5,316 nucleotides of DNA from Actinomycetota bacterium. Its GTDB lineage: Bacteria; Actinomycetota; Actinomycetes; Propionibacteriales; Nocardioidaceae. Below are positions 4,092 to 5,316 of the stretch, piece after piece. The stretch lies in the NCBI GenBank assembly GCA_009702305.1, contig WLIH01000240.1, positions 1 to 5,316 on the forward strand, in the 5' to 3' direction. Position numbers and translations under genes: made by a program. Below the pieces are notes generated by a model. It was not told the DNA's origin. It worked only from the letters and a program-made list of their open reading frames with translations, and made no database searches. Within the stretch, counting starts at the first letter, position 1. Every line of letters begins with the position of its first letter.

Positions 4092-5316
4092 ATGTCCACC
4101 GACGGCTTTCGCTCGCTGGCCGACCAGCTGCGCGGCTGGCCGGACGACCGCCTGTCCCGGCTGCTCGTCGCGCGTCCCGATCTGGCCACTCCCGCCCCTC
4201 ATGACTCCGGCCAGCTGGCCTCCCGCGCGGCCACCCGATCCTCGTTGCTGCGTGCTCTCGACCAGCTGACCCGGCTCGAGCTCTGCGTCCTTGATGCCCT
4301 GGTCGTCGTCGGTCAAACCACGCGCTCCGAGCTGCGCTCGGTGGTCCACGCCGACGCCGACGCGGTCGACCGCGCGCTCGAGCGGCTCGTCGACCTGGCC
4401 CTGGTCTGGGAGTCCGCGACCGGTCCGCGCGTGCTGACCGGGGTGCCGGAGAGCATCGCCTCAGGTCCGGGCGCCAGCGGCCTGCGGCCGCGCTCGGCCG
4501 AGCCCGCCGACCCCGAGTCGGTGCGTGCCCGCCTGGCGGAGCTCTCCGCGCCGGCCCGTGCCCTGCTCGAGCACGTGCTGGAGCAGGGCGGCGAGGCGAC
4601 CACCGGCACGGCTCGCCACACGGTGCTGCCCGAGGACGCGCGCACCCCCGCCGAGGAGCTGCTCTCCCGCCAGCTCCTGGTGCCTCGCGGCGGCGGATCG
4701 GTGGTGCTCCCCGGCGAGGTCGGGCTGGCCCTGCGCGGTGGCCGCACGACCGTCGACGTCGTCGACGACGTGCCCGAGGTGCTCACCTCCGAGCGGTCGG
4801 GCGCCATCGTCGACCGCACGGCGGCGGGCGCGGCGTTCGAGACCGTCCGTCGGGTCGAGCTGCTCCTCGACCACTGGGGCACCCGCCCGCCGTCCGCCCT
4901 GCGCAGCGGTGGCCTGGGCGTGCGCGACCTGCGCGCCAGCGCGACGATGCTCCAGCTCGACGAGCCGACGACCGCACTGCTCGTCGAGACGGCGTACGCC
5001 GCCGGCCTGGTCGCCACCGGCCACGGCCCGGACTCGGAGCCGGCCTGGCTGCCGACCGACGAGTTCGACCGCTGGAGCGCCAGGACGCCCGCCGAGCGGT
5101 GGGTCGCGCTCGCCACGGCGTGGCTCGACAGCCCCCGGATGCCCGGGCTGGTCGGCTCCCGCGACAGCGCCGGCAAGACCTGGAACGCCCTGGCTCCCGA
5201 GCTCTCCGGCGTCCACCAGGTCGAGTCCCGGCGGATGACCCTCGCCGTGGTCGCCGAGCTCGGCCCGGACCAGGTGCTGGCCACCGGCACGGGCGTGCCC
5301 AGCGTCGTACGACGCG
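4092..5316 (+). CDS. Helicase-associated protein (Rv0862c-like partner of XPB helicase), N-terminal part
   Basis: This is the N-terminal 408 codons of a large protein running off the right edge. The opening (LADQLRGWPDDRLSRLLVAR, residues 8-27, then PDLATP and a helical LRALDQLTRLELCVLDALVV run near 53-72) resembles actinobacterial helicase-associated proteins such as mycobacterial Rv0862c. Those proteins are usually about 700-800 residues and often lie next to an XPB/ERCC3-like DNA helicase. Their XPB/Ssl2-N-terminal-like domain would be beyond the window. What is visible is Leu/Ala/Arg-rich, mostly helical, with winged-helix-like segments (for example ARLAELSAPARALLEHVL at about 145-162), and no signal peptide or membrane span. 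A DNA-binding or helicase-partner role in repair is inferred from family context. The start could be ATG 4092 (preferred, leaderless), ATG 4089 or GTG 4083, all in frame. It diverges from the phosphatase operon, 42-45 bases away. Reading frame is firm; family call rests on recalled similarity. Confidence 0.82.
   Translation, partial: MSTDGFRSLADQLRGWPDDRLSRLLVARPDLATPAPHDSGQLASRAATRSSLLRALDQLTRLELCVLDALVVVGQTTRSELRSVVHADADAVDRALERLVDLALVWESATGPRVLTGVPESIASGPGASGLRPRSAEPADPESVRARLAELSAPARALLEHVLEQGGEATTGTARHTVLPEDARTPAEELLSRQLLVPRGGGSVVLPGEVGLALRGGRTTVDVVDDVPEVLTSERSGAIVDRTAAGAAFETVRRVELLLDHWGTRPPSALRSGGLGVRDLRASATMLQLDEPTTALLVETAYAAGLVATGHGPDSEPAWLPTDEFDRWSARTPAERWVALATAWLDSPRMPGLVGSRDSAGKTWNALAPELSGVHQVESRRMTLAVVAELGPDQVLATGTGVPSVVRR

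Noticed and set aside
4047..4349. N-terminal extension of the PP2C gene by 101 codons
   Set aside because: It would run antisense through the start of the divergent gene, has composition unlike the phosphatase, and the conserved PP2C domain begins just after GTG 4046.
4313..5290. Open frame of 325 codons on the minus strand
   Set aside because: It is antisense to the helicase-associated gene, Ser/Arg/Pro-rich, without domain features.

Overview
The window is very GC-rich. All five genes use G/C-ending codons, GTG or TTG starts occur, and the protein families point to a high-GC actinobacterium, probably of the Nocardioides/Aeromicrobium type. That placement is inferred from family content and base composition only. 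No RNA gene, CRISPR array, insertion sequence or phage gene was seen.

From left to right: (1) positions 1-797, minus strand, hold the N-terminal 265 codons of a secreted M6 family metalloprotease (immune inhibitor A type), cut by the window edge before its zinc site. (2) A 206-base gap (798-1003) carries that gene's strong ribosome site, a possible RBS-masking hairpin and an 11-bp-phased direct repeat. (3) Positions 1004-4046, minus strand, hold a tight three-gene operon, transcribed right to left: a soluble PP2C Ser/Thr phosphatase, a soluble FHA protein with an unrecognised N-terminal domain and a Pro-rich pentapeptide-repeat linker, and a membrane RDD protein with a C-terminal FHA domain. 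Both junctions are 4-base stop/start overlaps (ATGA and GTGA). (4) A 42-base divergent intergenic region contains a perfect interrupted palindrome and a candidate -10 box for a leaderless transcript. (5) From about 4092 to the right edge, plus strand, lies the N-terminal 408 codons of a protein resembling the actinobacterial helicase-associated protein (Rv0862c type) that usually sits beside an XPB-like DNA helicase.

The central operon looks like a phospho-signalling module. A phosphatase is encoded with two phosphothreonine-reader domains, one cytosolic and one membrane-tethered, whose FHA cores share a distinctive signature. No Ser/Thr kinase is in the operon, and both of its ends are visible, so any partner kinase must be encoded elsewhere. 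This is the part most worth following up. The protease and the helicase partner appear to be unrelated neighbours.
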